Shown: positions 1 through 9,397, counted from the first letter of the stretch. The stretch is 64,000 nucleotides of DNA from Planktothrix sp. PCC 11201 (GCF_900009135.1 NZ_LT797709.1:91360-155359), one strand, 5' to 3'. Numbers and translations: made by a program. The notes: generated by a model not told the origin, from the sequence alone.

Positions 1-145
1 ACGCTAAAATATCTAGCGCCTCCGGCCCACCATCTGCTCGCAACACCCGGTATTCCCGATGAAAGGTGCGATACAGCAAATCTAGGTTATCGGGTTCGTC
101 ATCGACAACCAAGATCGTCGGCTTAGATTTTTTCTGGGAACTCAT
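1..145 (-). CDS. Response regulator, receiver domain N-terminus (partial)
   Basis: On the minus strand an ATG at 143-145 opens a frame that runs off the left edge of the window (48 codons seen). It begins MSSQKKSKPTILVVDDEPDN and continues with an LDLLYRTFHREYRV-type segment. The ILVVDDEPDN motif is the acidic pocket of a CheY-like receiver domain, which takes phosphate from a histidine kinase. The phosphorylated Asp and any output domain lie outside the window, so the full protein could be a single-domain or a multi-domain regulator. No partner kinase is visible beside it. Confidence 0.8.
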   Translation of the reverse strand, partial: MSSQKKSKPTILVVDDEPDNLDLLYRTFHREYRVLRADGGPEALDILA

Positions 146-366
146 GCACCGAATCTCCTGCTGCAATGGATGTAGGGGGCTATGATCGGTAAGATCTACC
201 AATAGGATATGAATTTGACCCCTATCTAATACGGGTTAAACCACAATCAGGGTATTGATGCACAATATTGATTGTACCTTGATACTTCTGGACGTGGAAT
301 TCCCTTATTCTCTCAGAAAGTATAGAACTGCCACGATCACCCTAAAAAGGGGGATCGTAATTAATA

Positions 367-1059
367 TTGCACCATCGATATACTGTGAATCAATTGTTTT
401 CCACTTCGAGATCTAACACATTTTTCTGGGGTTACGGAAATGGCACGGGTTCAAAAAACCTGCCTGGACAGGAAAACTCCCTACCAACGGAGAGTTCTGT
501 GGATTTTTCTAGTTTACAGGTTCGGCCCGCAACTGCTGAGGACTTAACGGGATTAACAGATGTTTTGGCCGAGAGTTTTCATTCCCAGGAGGGACTTTTG
601 GGCTGGATTTATCCGATTTTACGGTTAGGAATTTATGAGGATTCACGCTATCGTTTATTGGCAAATACAGACCAATATTTGTGTTTAGTGGCGGTGGTTT
701 CAGGAGTCAGGTCTGCTAAACCCTCGGTTTTAGGAACAATAGAAATCGGTTTGCGATCGCGTTATCCTTGGCAATTATCTTTAACCTCACGCTATTTATA
801 TATTTCTAATTTAGCCGTTCATCCCCAATATCGCAAGCTGGGAATTGCCCAAAAATTACTCGCAACTTGTGAACAAACAGCCCAACGTTGGGGATTTTCT
901 AATCTTTATCTTCATGTCTTAGAAAATAATCATCAAGCCCGAGGTCTATATTATAAAATGGGTTATCGATTAATTGAGATTGATTCGGGTTGGAATTTTG
1001 CATTATTCGGGCAACCTCGACGTTTGTTTTTACAAAAACCGATAGGGAATAGGGAATAG
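367..1059 (+). CDS. GNAT family N-acetyltransferase
   Basis: A 230-residue frame carrying a GNAT fold from about residue 50 (VRPATAEDL) to residue 210. The acetyl-CoA binding segment is visible as LAVHPQYRKLGIAQKLL, followed by NLYLHVLENNHQARGLYYKMGY, the usual C-terminal motif B. The substrate cannot be told; members acetylate protein N-termini, polyamines or small amines. The first 45 residues are not conserved GNAT sequence. The start is uncertain: TTG at 367 has a G-rich stretch about 12 nt upstream, and an in-frame GTG at 385 is the alternative. The gene converges on larB, and its end runs into a short GGGAATA tandem array. Confidence 0.8.
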   Translation: MHHRYTVNQLFSTSRSNTFFWGYGNGTGSKNLPGQENSLPTESSVDFSSLQVRPATAEDLTGLTDVLAESFHSQEGLLGWIYPILRLGIYEDSRYRLLANTDQYLCLVAVVSGVRSAKPSVLGTIEIGLRSRYPWQLSLTSRYLYISNLAVHPQYRKLGIAQKLLATCEQTAQRWGFSNLYLHVLENNHQARGLYYKMGYRLIEIDSGWNFALFGQPRRLFLQKPIGNRE

Positions 1060-1086
1060 GGAATGGGGAATGGGGAATGGGGAACC
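1042..1086. repeat. GGGAATA/GGGAATG heptamer tandem array
   Basis: Six or so copies of a 7-bp unit (GGGAATA, then GGGAATG) overlap the end of the acetyltransferase gene and fill the gap to larB. Similar heptamer arrays (GGGAACA) occur at 23053-23086, so this is a recurring slippage-type repeat in the genome. Confidence 0.8.
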
Positions 1087-1091
1087 CTTGT

Positions 1092-1877
1092 TTAAGGCTC
1101 AATTTTGCGTTTTAAGCGTTCTCCTAATCTTAAAATTTGGCAGGCTAAAATTGCCGCCCCAAACCCATTATCAATATTCACCACCCCTACCCCAGTAGCA
1201 CAGGAATTCAGCATAGTTAATAGGGGAGCTAACCCGTTAAAACTGGCTCCATAACCAACGCTGGTGGGCACCGCAATCACCGGACAATCGGCTAATCCTC
1301 CAACTACAGTGGGTAAGGCTCCTTCCATCCCAGCCACCACAATTAATACATCCGCATCGGCAATTATCGGCCAATTACTGAGTAAACGATGAATTCCAGC
1401 TACTCCCACATCCGATAACCGTTTTACCTCAAAACCAGATAAGGTAGCGGTGACGGCAGCTTCTTCGGCGACGGGTAAATCGGCGGTTCCGGCGGTTAAA
1501 ATGGTGATGATTCCTGTAGAATTAGCCAGGGGAATTTCGTCTGGGTGAAGGGCACAAATTTTGGCGATTTCGTAATACTTTAAATCCGGGATTTGGGCTT
1601 GCAATTGTTGATAAACATGGGGTTCAATTCGCGTTGCCATCACCACCGGATTTCGCTGACGCATCACCTCGATAATCTTAATCATTTGTTCCGGGGTTTT
1701 ATTTAATCCCCAAATGACTTCGGGAAATCCGGTTCTTAATTTTCGATGATGGTCAATATGGGCAAAATCTCCGACGGGTTCAAAATCAAAGTATTTGATT
1801 TTATCTAAAGCATCATTCGGGGTAATTTGACCAGATGCTACTTGTTCTAGTAACTGTTGTAAGGCTTCAGGATTCAT
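1092..1877 (-). CDS. larB: Nickel pincer cofactor biosynthesis protein LarB
   Basis: A 261-residue protein of the LarB family (formerly annotated as a PurE-like AIR carboxylase). LarB carboxylates and hydrolyses nicotinic acid adenine dinucleotide to pyridinium-3,5-biscarboxylate mononucleotide, the first step to the nickel-pincer cofactor. The N-terminal helix (MNPEALQQLLEQVASGQIT), the FPEVIWGLNKTPEQ segment and the C-terminal AIR-carboxylase-like core (VVAGMEGALPTVVGGL, PTSVGYGASFNG) are all typical. The ATG lies 15 nt after the stop of the upstream binding-protein gene on the same strand, which suggests co-transcription. No larC or larE is present in the window. Confidence 0.9.
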   Translation of the reverse strand: MNPEALQQLLEQVASGQITPNDALDKIKYFDFEPVGDFAHIDHHRKLRTGFPEVIWGLNKTPEQMIKIIEVMRQRNPVVMATRIEPHVYQQLQAQIPDLKYYEIAKICALHPDEIPLANSTGIITILTAGTADLPVAEEAAVTATLSGFEVKRLSDVGVAGIHRLLSNWPIIADADVLIVVAGMEGALPTVVGGLADCPVIAVPTSVGYGASFNGLAPLLTMLNSCATGVGVVNIDNGFGAAILACQILRLGERLKRKIEP

Positions 1878-1892
1878 CAGGATTTAAACCGA

Positions 1893-3659
1893 TTATTCAG
1901 CAATTTTAAGTTCATACAAATTCCAAAATCCTCCCCCTAATGGGGTGTATTCAACGCCTTCAACCCGATCTCTGATGGCTTCAAAAGCCAGGGGATTTAC
2001 CATATATAATAAGGGTAGTTCTTCGGCAACAATTTTCTGCGCTTTTCCATAGAGTTCTTTGCGTTTTTTCGGATCAAATTCCTGGGAGGCTTTCACAAAT
2101 AAATCATCCACTTGTTGTTCCCAATCGGCAACTTGCCAATCGGTAATCCCCGTTTCCCCTGGTTGCGGCCCCTGATTAAAGGTGTGTAACCGTCCATTCA
2201 CTGACCAAATATTATAACCGCCATGGGGTTCAATTCCTCCTCCACTGAATCCCCCTAAATAGGCATCCCAATTCCGAGAACTGGAAAGACGTTCGACTAA
2301 GGTATTAAAGCTGAGAAATAATAAATCAACTTGAATCCCAATTTTACCCAGATCTTGGTTAATTTGGGTAGCCATTTGTTCCCGAATTTTTTTCCCGGCA
2401 CTGGCTAAAAGGGTAAAGCGAACTGGATTACCGTCACTATCAAGTAATTGTCCTTGAGCATTATACTTAAATCCCGCATCAATTAGCATTTGTCTAGCTT
2501 TTTCAGGATCATATGTGTAGGTTTTTAATCCTTCTTCTGGGGATAAATAAAAGGGGCTTTGGACGGGAATGGGAGAATGTTGGAGTTCCCCTAATCCTAA
2601 ATAGAGATTATTTTTCATCACTTCCCGATTAATCCCATAATAAACCGCCTGTCGAAAGGCTTTATTATTAAACCATTTAGACTTAATCGGATCAACAAAG
2701 GGTTTTCCTTGGGCATTTTTTCCGCGATTCATATTCAATGACATAAACACGGTTCCCATATCGGGGCCAGAATTATAAATAGTATATTTCCCTCGTTTTT
2801 CTTCGGGTTTTAATAGGGGAAATGTTTCCGTTTGTAGGGTTAAAGTATCTAAGGAACCAGAACGAAAATCTAATAATTGATTGTCGGTACTTTCAATAAT
2901 TTGCCAGACAATTTCTTCAATATAGGGCTGGGGATTTCCCTGTTTGTCTTTGCGCCAATAATAGGGATTTTTTTCTAAAATTACCCTTTGATAAGGGGTA
3001 TAACTTTTGATCCGATATTGACCATTTCCGACAATATCTTGGGGGTTGGTGTCGGTTCCCCAGGTGGTTAAAAATTTGGGGTTTCCCTCACTATCGGTTT
3101 CGGTAATTGAATCTTTTAAAATATGGGCGGGTAAAATACTTAATCCGGCTACATATTGTAAAAAAGGTGCAAAGGGTTCGGAAACCGCAAACTCCACCCG
3201 GCGATTATCTAATTTTTTGACCGTGGGAAAACTGCGACTTTTTCCCACTCGTAAAATATCTTTAAAACTGCTGGGAATTTTATCGTTTAAATAAATATCG
3301 TTATAGGTAAAAATAATATCATCCACGGTTAAGGGCTTGCCATCTGACCACTTCAACCCGTCTTTTAAAGTAATAATAATTTTTTGTTTATCATCAGAAA
3401 TTTCCCAAGATTCAGCTAAACCGGATTTAGGCATTAATTCTCCAGTCACGGGGTCGTCTTGAATTAACGGGTCATACAAATAACCAAAGACGGTATAGGC
3501 CGATTGACTCAAGGGCGGATTAAAGGTGGCTGGGCCGCTGGGCGTGGCGACCACCAACCGAGACGGAATTTGGGATTGAGCGGTACTACAGGCACTCAGA
3601 ACCAGGGCTAAGAGGATGAATAAAGTCTTTTGGAACCAATGTCTTTTGAATGGAATCAT
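1893..3659 (-). CDS. ABC transporter substrate-binding lipoprotein, SBP family 5
   Basis: A 588-residue extracytoplasmic solute-binding protein of the peptide/nickel family 5. It begins with a lipoprotein signal (hydrophobic core FILLALVLSAC, lipidated Cys24). Family hallmarks follow: LAESWEISDDKQKIIITLKD, the LKWSDGKPLTVDDIIFTYND segment and FRQAVYYGINRE. It is expected to capture an oligopeptide or a nickel/metal complex for an ABC importer, but no permease or ATPase genes are next to it. Its stop is 15 nt from larB. A shared nickel theme with larB is possible, but this is inference; the family is mostly peptide-binding. Confidence 0.88.
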   Translation of the reverse strand: MIPFKRHWFQKTLFILLALVLSACSTAQSQIPSRLVVATPSGPATFNPPLSQSAYTVFGYLYDPLIQDDPVTGELMPKSGLAESWEISDDKQKIIITLKDGLKWSDGKPLTVDDIIFTYNDIYLNDKIPSSFKDILRVGKSRSFPTVKKLDNRRVEFAVSEPFAPFLQYVAGLSILPAHILKDSITETDSEGNPKFLTTWGTDTNPQDIVGNGQYRIKSYTPYQRVILEKNPYYWRKDKQGNPQPYIEEIVWQIIESTDNQLLDFRSGSLDTLTLQTETFPLLKPEEKRGKYTIYNSGPDMGTVFMSLNMNRGKNAQGKPFVDPIKSKWFNNKAFRQAVYYGINREVMKNNLYLGLGELQHSPIPVQSPFYLSPEEGLKTYTYDPEKARQMLIDAGFKYNAQGQLLDSDGNPVRFTLLASAGKKIREQMATQINQDLGKIGIQVDLLFLSFNTLVERLSSSRNWDAYLGGFSGGGIEPHGGYNIWSVNGRLHTFNQGPQPGETGITDWQVADWEQQVDDLFVKASQEFDPKKRKELYGKAQKIVAEELPLLYMVNPLAFEAIRDRVEGVEYTPLGGGFWNLYELKIAE

Positions 3660-3787
3660 ATTACAAAAACTAGCTGATTGCTATAGTTAATTATAGAAGC
3701 CATTTGAGATCCTTTAATGATCGCCCGCTAGGAGAGAACCTAAGTTACAATTAGCTAAGGTTGGTTTTAGGATTGAGGGGAGGTTTT

Positions 3788-4033
3788 ATGACATTACAGG
3801 AAGTGCTAAAATCGGTCGATAATTTGTCCATCACGGATCAGGTTTTGTTATTGGAGCAGCTTAAGAAACGGTTTGCTCAGATTGAGGAGTCTGATTCGGA
3901 AGTGATTAATCAAGCGCAAAAAGAAAAATGGGTTAAAGGCTTAAGAGGGATGGCTGCCAATTCTAGGCTGAGTAGTGAGGATTTTGCCCAACATAAACAA
4001 GCAGAAATTGATTGGGAGGATAGAAACCGATGA
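3788..4033 (+). CDS. Antitoxin of PIN-type toxin-antitoxin pair
   Basis: An 81-residue protein, MTLQEVLKSVDNLSITDQVL..., that is helical and charged and ends IDWEDRNR. The ATG at 3788 is chosen because GGGGAGG lies just upstream; a longer frame from TTG 3761 reads through that ribosome site. It overlaps the PIN toxin gene by ATGA (4030-4033), the translationally coupled layout usual for antitoxin then toxin. No DNA-binding fold is obvious by eye, but the LLEQLKKRF helix resembles small antitoxins that sit next to PIN proteins in cyanobacteria. It is expected to bind and neutralise the toxin and to repress the operon. Confidence 0.7.
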   Translation: MTLQEVLKSVDNLSITDQVLLLEQLKKRFAQIEESDSEVINQAQKEKWVKGLRGMAANSRLSSEDFAQHKQAEIDWEDRNR

Positions 4034-4434
4034 AGGTTATCCTAGATGCTTGTGCTGTGATTTGTCTTGTTAAGGATGAAATAGGGGCTGATATTGTCGA
4101 GCAATATTTATTAGGAGATGATGCTCAATGTATGATTCATAGTGTTAATATTTGTGAGGTTTACTATGGCTTTTTACGAAGCGATGGGGAGTCTTTTACG
4201 CAAGAAGTTATTAACAGATTAGAAAAAGCTAATGTGATTTTTCGTTCTGATTTAACCAGAGATTTTTGGCAGCAAGTTGCTAACTATAAGGCAACTATTA
4301 AAAGGATTTCTCTGGCGGATTGTTTTGCTTTGACTTTGGCAAATCGGGAGGGGGGAATATTACTCACTTCTGATCGTAAGGAGTTTGAACCGATTATACC
4401 TTTGAATATTTGTCAGATTAATTTTATTCGTTAA
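4030..4434 (+). CDS. PIN domain ribonuclease toxin (VapC-like)
   Basis: A 134-residue single-domain PIN protein. The four acidic residues of the metal site are visible: Asp6 (ILDACAV), Glu43 (NICEVYYG), Asp97 (SLADCFAL) and Asp115 (LTSDRKEFE), so it should be catalytically intact. VapC-family toxins cleave tRNA or rRNA when released from the antitoxin. It starts inside the antitoxin stop (ATGA). The pair sits between 20-bp inverted repeats. Confidence 0.85.
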   Translation: MKVILDACAVICLVKDEIGADIVEQYLLGDDAQCMIHSVNICEVYYGFLRSDGESFTQEVINRLEKANVIFRSDLTRDFWQQVANYKATIKRISLADCFALTLANREGGILLTSDRKEFEPIIPLNICQINFIR

Positions 4435-4449
4435 TCGCCCGATTTTCTA

Positions 4450-4467
4450 TGCGCTATATATAGCGCA
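4450..4467. terminator. Perfect 18-bp palindrome between convergent genes
   Basis: TGCGCTATATATAGCGCA is perfectly self-complementary. It lies 15 bp after the PIN toxin stop and 70 bp from the sbpA stop, two genes that converge. It may be a bidirectional transcription stop without a T-run, or part of the inverted-repeat cassette. Confidence 0.35.
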
Positions 4468-4536
4468 ATTGCGTAAGTCCTGATATCTCAAATGGTTTCT
4501 ATAAAACACCGATTGATTCAATGGTCGCTCCTCATA

Positions 4537-5619
4537 TCACGGAGTCTGTGTGTTCCTAATTTCTGACTGAATTTGATCAAAAATTCCATGATCTTGAAAA
4601 AATTTATCTTGAATATTACTCCATCCCCCTAAATCTTCGGCATTAAATAATTGCTTAATGGGGGGAAATTGTTCGGAGGATATCGGATCTAAGGGTCTAA
4701 ATCCCACTTTCGCAAAAGCCGTTTGTGCTTGGGGGGTAAACAGAAATTTTACAAAGGCTTCTGCGACTTCCCGTGTTCCTCGGCGATCGACATATTTATC
4801 CACAATGGCGATCGGATTGTCAATCGAAATATTAATATCGGGAATAATCATAAAGGTATTTTTAGCCAGTCCCTCTTGAGTCGCTAAAATCATTTCATTT
4901 TCATAATTAATTAAGACATCTCCTTGATTTTGCCGCAGAAATAAATCCGTCGATTCCCGGGCATCTTTGGCCAAGACTGGGACGTTTTTATAAACTTGAG
5001 TCACAAAATCGAGGGCTTGGGCTTCCGTCCCCCCAGTTTGGGTAATCGCCCCCCACAACGCCAAGAAATTCCAGCGCGCACCCCCCGAGGTTTTGGGGTC
5101 GGCCGTAATCACAGAAACCCCAGGTTTGGCCAAATCAGACCAAGTGCGGATATTTTTGGGATTGCCCGCCCGGGTGACAATCGCCCCGACGGAGTGGGCG
5201 ACAATCCCGTGATTCGGACTTCGGTGTTCCCACCCGGGTTGAATTAAGCCCGCGTCCTGAATTTTTTGGGTATCGAGGGCTAAGGCTAAATGCACCACAT
5301 CCGCCGGAAGTCCATTAATCACGGCTCGGGCTTGGGTACTTGATCCCGCATAACTTTGTCTGATTCTGACTTCCTGGTGATGTTCTTTTTGCCATTTTTC
5401 TTTGAACAGAGGAATAATTTCGGCGTAGGCGGCGCGGGTTACGGCGTAGGACACAAAACTGATTTCAATGGGTGGACGTCGGGGAATTCCGTCCACGACA
5501 GGAGGAGAGATGGGATTTTGACCACAGGCGGGGAGGAGCAGGGTCAAACCCAGACTGACCAGGAACAAAAACAAAAAGCTGTGATGGATAATCCGATTCT
5601 GTAACTGACGATGGAACAT
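4537..5619 (-). CDS. sbpA: Sulfate ABC transporter substrate-binding protein
   Basis: A 360-residue sulfate/thiosulfate-binding protein. A signal peptide ends in a lipobox (LTLLLPAC, Cys32), so the protein is probably tethered to the outer face of the cytoplasmic membrane. Family motifs include SYAVTRAAYAEIIP, YAGSSTQARAV, DVVHLALALD and DPKTSGGARWNFLA, which form the sulfate site. It should deliver sulfate to a CysT/CysW/CysA importer, but those genes are not in the window. It converges on the PIN toxin gene. Confidence 0.92.
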   Translation of the reverse strand: MFHRQLQNRIIHHSFLFLFLVSLGLTLLLPACGQNPISPPVVDGIPRRPPIEISFVSYAVTRAAYAEIIPLFKEKWQKEHHQEVRIRQSYAGSSTQARAVINGLPADVVHLALALDTQKIQDAGLIQPGWEHRSPNHGIVAHSVGAIVTRAGNPKNIRTWSDLAKPGVSVITADPKTSGGARWNFLALWGAITQTGGTEAQALDFVTQVYKNVPVLAKDARESTDLFLRQNQGDVLINYENEMILATQEGLAKNTFMIIPDINISIDNPIAIVDKYVDRRGTREVAEAFVKFLFTPQAQTAFAKVGFRPLDPISSEQFPPIKQLFNAEDLGGWSNIQDKFFQDHGIFDQIQSEIRNTQTP

Positions 5620-5866
5620 ATATTTATTGAGATTTTGATAAAAAAATACTATAAGTTGGTAGGGTTAGTGTAGTTTATAATTAATTATCTATAATTTCAC
5701 CGGAATTAGGCGATCGCAAATTACGGATCAATGTTGTTTTAAATACAAAATCATTGAGAGAAAAATTGAGCCTCTCAACCCGCGCCATAACATCAGGATG
5801 TATCGACAGTTCACCCACTTAATCCGTAGTTTTCAAACTTTAACTAGCCTCAGTAGGAAAAACAAT

Positions 5867-8800
5867 ATGGCCCGTTTTCGTAAAAAAATATTTCCCAAAC
5901 AGAAAGGTTCAATTACCCGTGAAACCCTGGTTAAAATGGGGGTGAGAATTGCTTTAGTGATTTTGGGATCGACGGCTCTTAGTTATCTGCATTTAATGTC
6001 TATCTTAGAAACCCAAACTATCCAACAATTAGATAAATATATTGTGGAACGGGGACAACGGGAAAGCAATATTTTTACTTTAGCAGAAGATAATCATGCA
6101 ATTTTAAAACAGGAAATTAAACGTCGTTTAGAAGAATGGGAAGATTATGATCCGCAACTAGAATTTGATCAAAAATTTGTCCCGTTTAAGGATGGAGTAA
6201 TTAGAAATCAACCCGAAGGCTTTGACCGCAGCCGTCAAGCCGGAGTTTATATTGGCAAAACCGTTGAACTGACTCCAGAAATTCGTCGTCGGGTTCTCAC
6301 TTTTTATGATCTCGTCACTTCCTCTGGTATGGCTTGGCAAAGTCGGTTTCAAAATACCTATATTAATACTCCTGAAAATATCGGAATTATGTATTGGCCA
6401 GAGGTTCCTTGGGCGGAAAATACCACCTCTGATTTGTATATTCCTAATGAAAACTCTTTTTGGATGACGGACTCCCAACATAACCCTACTCATCAAACCG
6501 TTTGCACAGGAGTTTATTATGATCAAATTGCTAGAAACTGGATGATTTCCTGTGGAACTCCCGTTGATATTGCAGGAAAACAGGTAGCGACCATCGGCCA
6601 TGATATTGTTTTAAATGAACTCCTGGAACGAACTTTGCAAGACCGTCTCCCGGGAACTTATAATCTAATTTTTCGTTCCGATGGTCGTTTAATTGCCCAT
6701 CCCGATAAAATGGATGAGATCAAAAAAAATCAGGGTAAATTAGATATTTTTCAATCTGAAGATCCCCATTTAATTAGAATTTTTCAATTAGTGAAAAACT
6801 TAAAACTGGGGAAAGTTGTTGTTGAAAATACTCAAGATAAAGAATATTTAGCTTTAGCTAAACTGGAAACGCCAGATTGGTATTTTGTGACGGTTTTTCC
6901 TAAATCAATTTTAGCAGAAGTTGCCCTGAATAATGCCCGTTTTGTTTTAATTTTAGGGGGCGTTTCTTTGCTGATTGAAATTATCATATTATTATCGGTT
7001 TTACGCCACCAAGTTTCTGAACCGTTGGGTCAACTGATGGTAGCAACGGAACAAATCTCTACGGGAGATTTTAATATTCATCTGGATACCACCCGCCCCG
7101 ATGAATTAGGACAATTAGCCACCTCCTTTAATACTATGGTGGCGGAAGTTCAAGCCCGAGAAGTTAGACTCAAGCAAGCACAAATAGAATTACAAAAAAC
7201 GGATAAACTCAAGGATGAATTTTTGGGAAATACCTCCCATGAACTGCGCACACCTTTAAATGGAATTATTGGTATTGCTGAATCCTTAATTGACGGTACA
7301 ACTGGTCAGTTATCATCGGCAACAATGGCTAATTTAAGAATGATTGCATCCAGTGGGAGAAGGTTGGCTAATTTAGTGAATGATATTTTGGATTTCTCTA
7401 AACTCAAACATAAAACCCTAGAACTTCAGTTAAAATCCGTTGGCTTACGAGAGGTTGTTGAAGTCGTGATTAATCTAATTCAACCCTTAATTAATCAAAA
7501 AAAATTACAGATTAATAATAGAATTTTACTCACGTTACCTGCGGTAATGGCTGATGAAAACCGCCTGCAACAAATCTTTTATAATCTGATTGGAAATGCC
7601 ATCAAATTTACAGATAGTGGCAAGATTGAAATTTTGGCTCAGGTTATTTCTCATGCGGGATTACAACAAATACAAATTACGGTTTCTGATACGGGAATTG
7701 GGATTCCAGAAGATAAATTAGAGAGCATTTTTGAATCTTTTGAACAAGCGGATGGGTCTACGGCTAGAATCTATGGAGGCACAGGTTTAGGCTTGGCAAT
7801 TACTCAGCAATTAATCGAATTACAAGGCGGAAAAATTTGGGTAGAATCAATATTAAATGAAGGTTCTAAATTTCATTTTACTTTACCCATTAGTTGGGAT
7901 TCAGAAATCAGTTATTCTAATGTTTCTGTCTTTAGTTTGAGAGATAATATTCCTGCAACTTTGGTTTTAAGTTCTGATCTTCCTGTCTATTCTGAACCCT
8001 CTTTTACTCGGGTTGAGGAGTTGGTTGTTGAGGAAATGTTATCAACAGTTAGGCCTGAAAAATCACAAAAATATAAAATTTTAGTGGTTGATGATGAACC
8101 CGTAAATCGTCAGGTTTTAGTCAATCATTTGTCTTTATATCAATATGAAATTACCGAGGCTGCGTCGGGTCAGGAAGCCTTGAATTTGCTCAATCAGGGT
8201 TGGAAACCGGATTTAATGTTATTAGATGTAATGATGCCTCGGATGACCGGTTATGAAGTTACTCGCAAAGTTCGAGAAAGATGGCAACCCAATGAGTTAC
8301 CGATTGTGTTACTCACGGCTAAAAATCAAGTCTCTGATTTGGTGATTGGTTTACAAGCTGGGGCAAATGATTATGTGACTAAACCTATTACCAAAGATGA
8401 ACTCATTGCTCGAATTAAAACCCATTGCACGCAAGCTGCAACGTTCTTAGAAAATACTCGTCTTTATTTGGAATTGCAGGCTTCAGAGGCTAGGGAAAGG
8501 GAAAAAGCCCTTCAGCTTGAACAATCTTTACAAGACCTGAAAACCATGCAATTACAAATGGTTCAAAGCGAAAAAATGGCAAGTATTGGTCAATTGGTTG
8601 CTGGAGTTGCCCATGAAATTAATAATCCGATTTCCTTTGTTTTGGGCAATTTAAGTTATGCGGAAACGGCGATTCATGATCTGATTCAGTTAATTATTCT
8701 TTATCAAAATAACCATCCTGAAACAGTGCCAGAAATTGTGCGGCAGATTGAAAAGATTGATCTTTCTTATTTGATTGAAGATTTACCTAAATTAATGGGT

Positions 8801-9382
8801 TCTCTGAAAATGGGAACCGAACGAATTAGGCAAATTAGTATCTCTTTACGGACGTTTTCTCGGGGAGATACGGATCAAAAAGTTGAATTTAATCTGCATG
8901 AAGGAATTGATAGTACCTTAATGATCTTAAAACATCGCTTGAAAGGAAATTCACAACGTCCCGAAATTACTATTATTAAAGATTATGGGGATTTGCTCCC
9001 GATTAATTGCTATCCTGGGCCATTGAATCAAGTTTTTCTTAATCTTTTAGCCAATGCTATTGATGTGTTAGATGATGTAACCGAAAAAATATCTTATCAA
9101 AACCATCAATCTCGTCCTCCCAAAATTAGTATCCGTACAGAATTATCTCAGGATGAACAGTGGGCTATTATCAGAATTAAAGATAATGGCATGGGGATGA
9201 AAGAAGATGTGAAACAAAAAATATTTGAGCATTTATTCACCACCAAACCAGTCGGAAAAGGGACAGGAATTGGTTTATCTATTAGTCGTCAAATTGTTGT
9301 GGAAAAACACGGAGGGAAACTGAGTTGCTTTTCTTCCTACGGAGAAGGTTCGGAGTTTATCATTGAAATTCCAACGATATAA
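5867..9382 (+). CDS. Membrane hybrid histidine kinase with two transmitter modules (sensor-HAMP-HK-REC-HK)
   Basis: A protein of about 1170 residues (ATG at 5867 after AGGAAAAACA; ATG 5798 would add 23 residues; numbering here counts from 5798). Order: membrane helix near 50-70, an extracellular Cache-like sensor with DRLPGTYNLIFRSDGRLIAHPD, a second helix near 380-400, HAMP, HisKA with SHELRTPLNG (His481), HATPase, receiver with LLDVMMP (Asp810), then a second dimerisation segment with VAGVAHEINNP (His939) and a second HATPase with GTGIGLSI. Both kinase cores keep the phospho-acceptor His and the G boxes. The ligand is unknown. The second core closely resembles the C-terminus of the LOV kinase at 38.3 kb. 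Confidence 0.88.
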   Translation: MARFRKKIFPKQKGSITRETLVKMGVRIALVILGSTALSYLHLMSILETQTIQQLDKYIVERGQRESNIFTLAEDNHAILKQEIKRRLEEWEDYDPQLEFDQKFVPFKDGVIRNQPEGFDRSRQAGVYIGKTVELTPEIRRRVLTFYDLVTSSGMAWQSRFQNTYINTPENIGIMYWPEVPWAENTTSDLYIPNENSFWMTDSQHNPTHQTVCTGVYYDQIARNWMISCGTPVDIAGKQVATIGHDIVLNELLERTLQDRLPGTYNLIFRSDGRLIAHPDKMDEIKKNQGKLDIFQSEDPHLIRIFQLVKNLKLGKVVVENTQDKEYLALAKLETPDWYFVTVFPKSILAEVALNNARFVLILGGVSLLIEIIILLSVLRHQVSEPLGQLMVATEQISTGDFNIHLDTTRPDELGQLATSFNTMVAEVQAREVRLKQAQIELQKTDKLKDEFLGNTSHELRTPLNGIIGIAESLIDGTTGQLSSATMANLRMIASSGRRLANLVNDILDFSKLKHKTLELQLKSVGLREVVEVVINLIQPLINQKKLQINNRILLTLPAVMADENRLQQIFYNLIGNAIKFTDSGKIEILAQVISHAGLQQIQITVSDTGIGIPEDKLESIFESFEQADGSTARIYGGTGLGLAITQQLIELQGGKIWVESILNEGSKFHFTLPISWDSEISYSNVSVFSLRDNIPATLVLSSDLPVYSEPSFTRVEELVVEEMLSTVRPEKSQKYKILVVDDEPVNRQVLVNHLSLYQYEITEAASGQEALNLLNQGWKPDLMLLDVMMPRMTGYEVTRKVRERWQPNELPIVLLTAKNQVSDLVIGLQAGANDYVTKPITKDELIARIKTHCTQAATFLENTRLYLELQASEAREREKALQLEQSLQDLKTMQLQMVQSEKMASIGQLVAGVAHEINNPISFVLGNLSYAETAIHDLIQLIILYQNNHPETVPEIVRQIEKIDLSYLIEDLPKLMGSLKMGTERIRQISISLRTFSRGDTDQKVEFNLHEGIDSTLMILKHRLKGNSQRPEITIIKDYGDLLPINCYPGPLNQVFLNLLANAIDVLDDVTEKISYQNHQSRPPKISIRTELSQDEQWAIIRIKDNGMGMKEDVKQKIFEHLFTTKPVGKGTGIGLSISRQIVVEKHGGKLSCFSSYGEGSEFIIEIPTI

Positions 9383-9397
9383 CTATTCCCAGGAATT

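Larger units (their letters stand above)
3691..4504. mobile_element. Cassette bounded by 20-bp inverted repeats carrying a PIN toxin-antitoxin pair
   Basis: TTATAGAAGCCATTTGAGAT at 3691-3710 and the reverse complement of TTATAGAAACCATTTGAGAT at 4485-4504 match at 19 of 20 positions and face each other. Between them lie only the antitoxin (3788) and PIN toxin (4030) genes and an 18-bp palindrome. No transposase is encoded. The arrangement is that of a MITE-like cassette carrying a toxin-antitoxin module; mobility is inferred, and no clear target-site duplication was identified. Confidence 0.45.
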
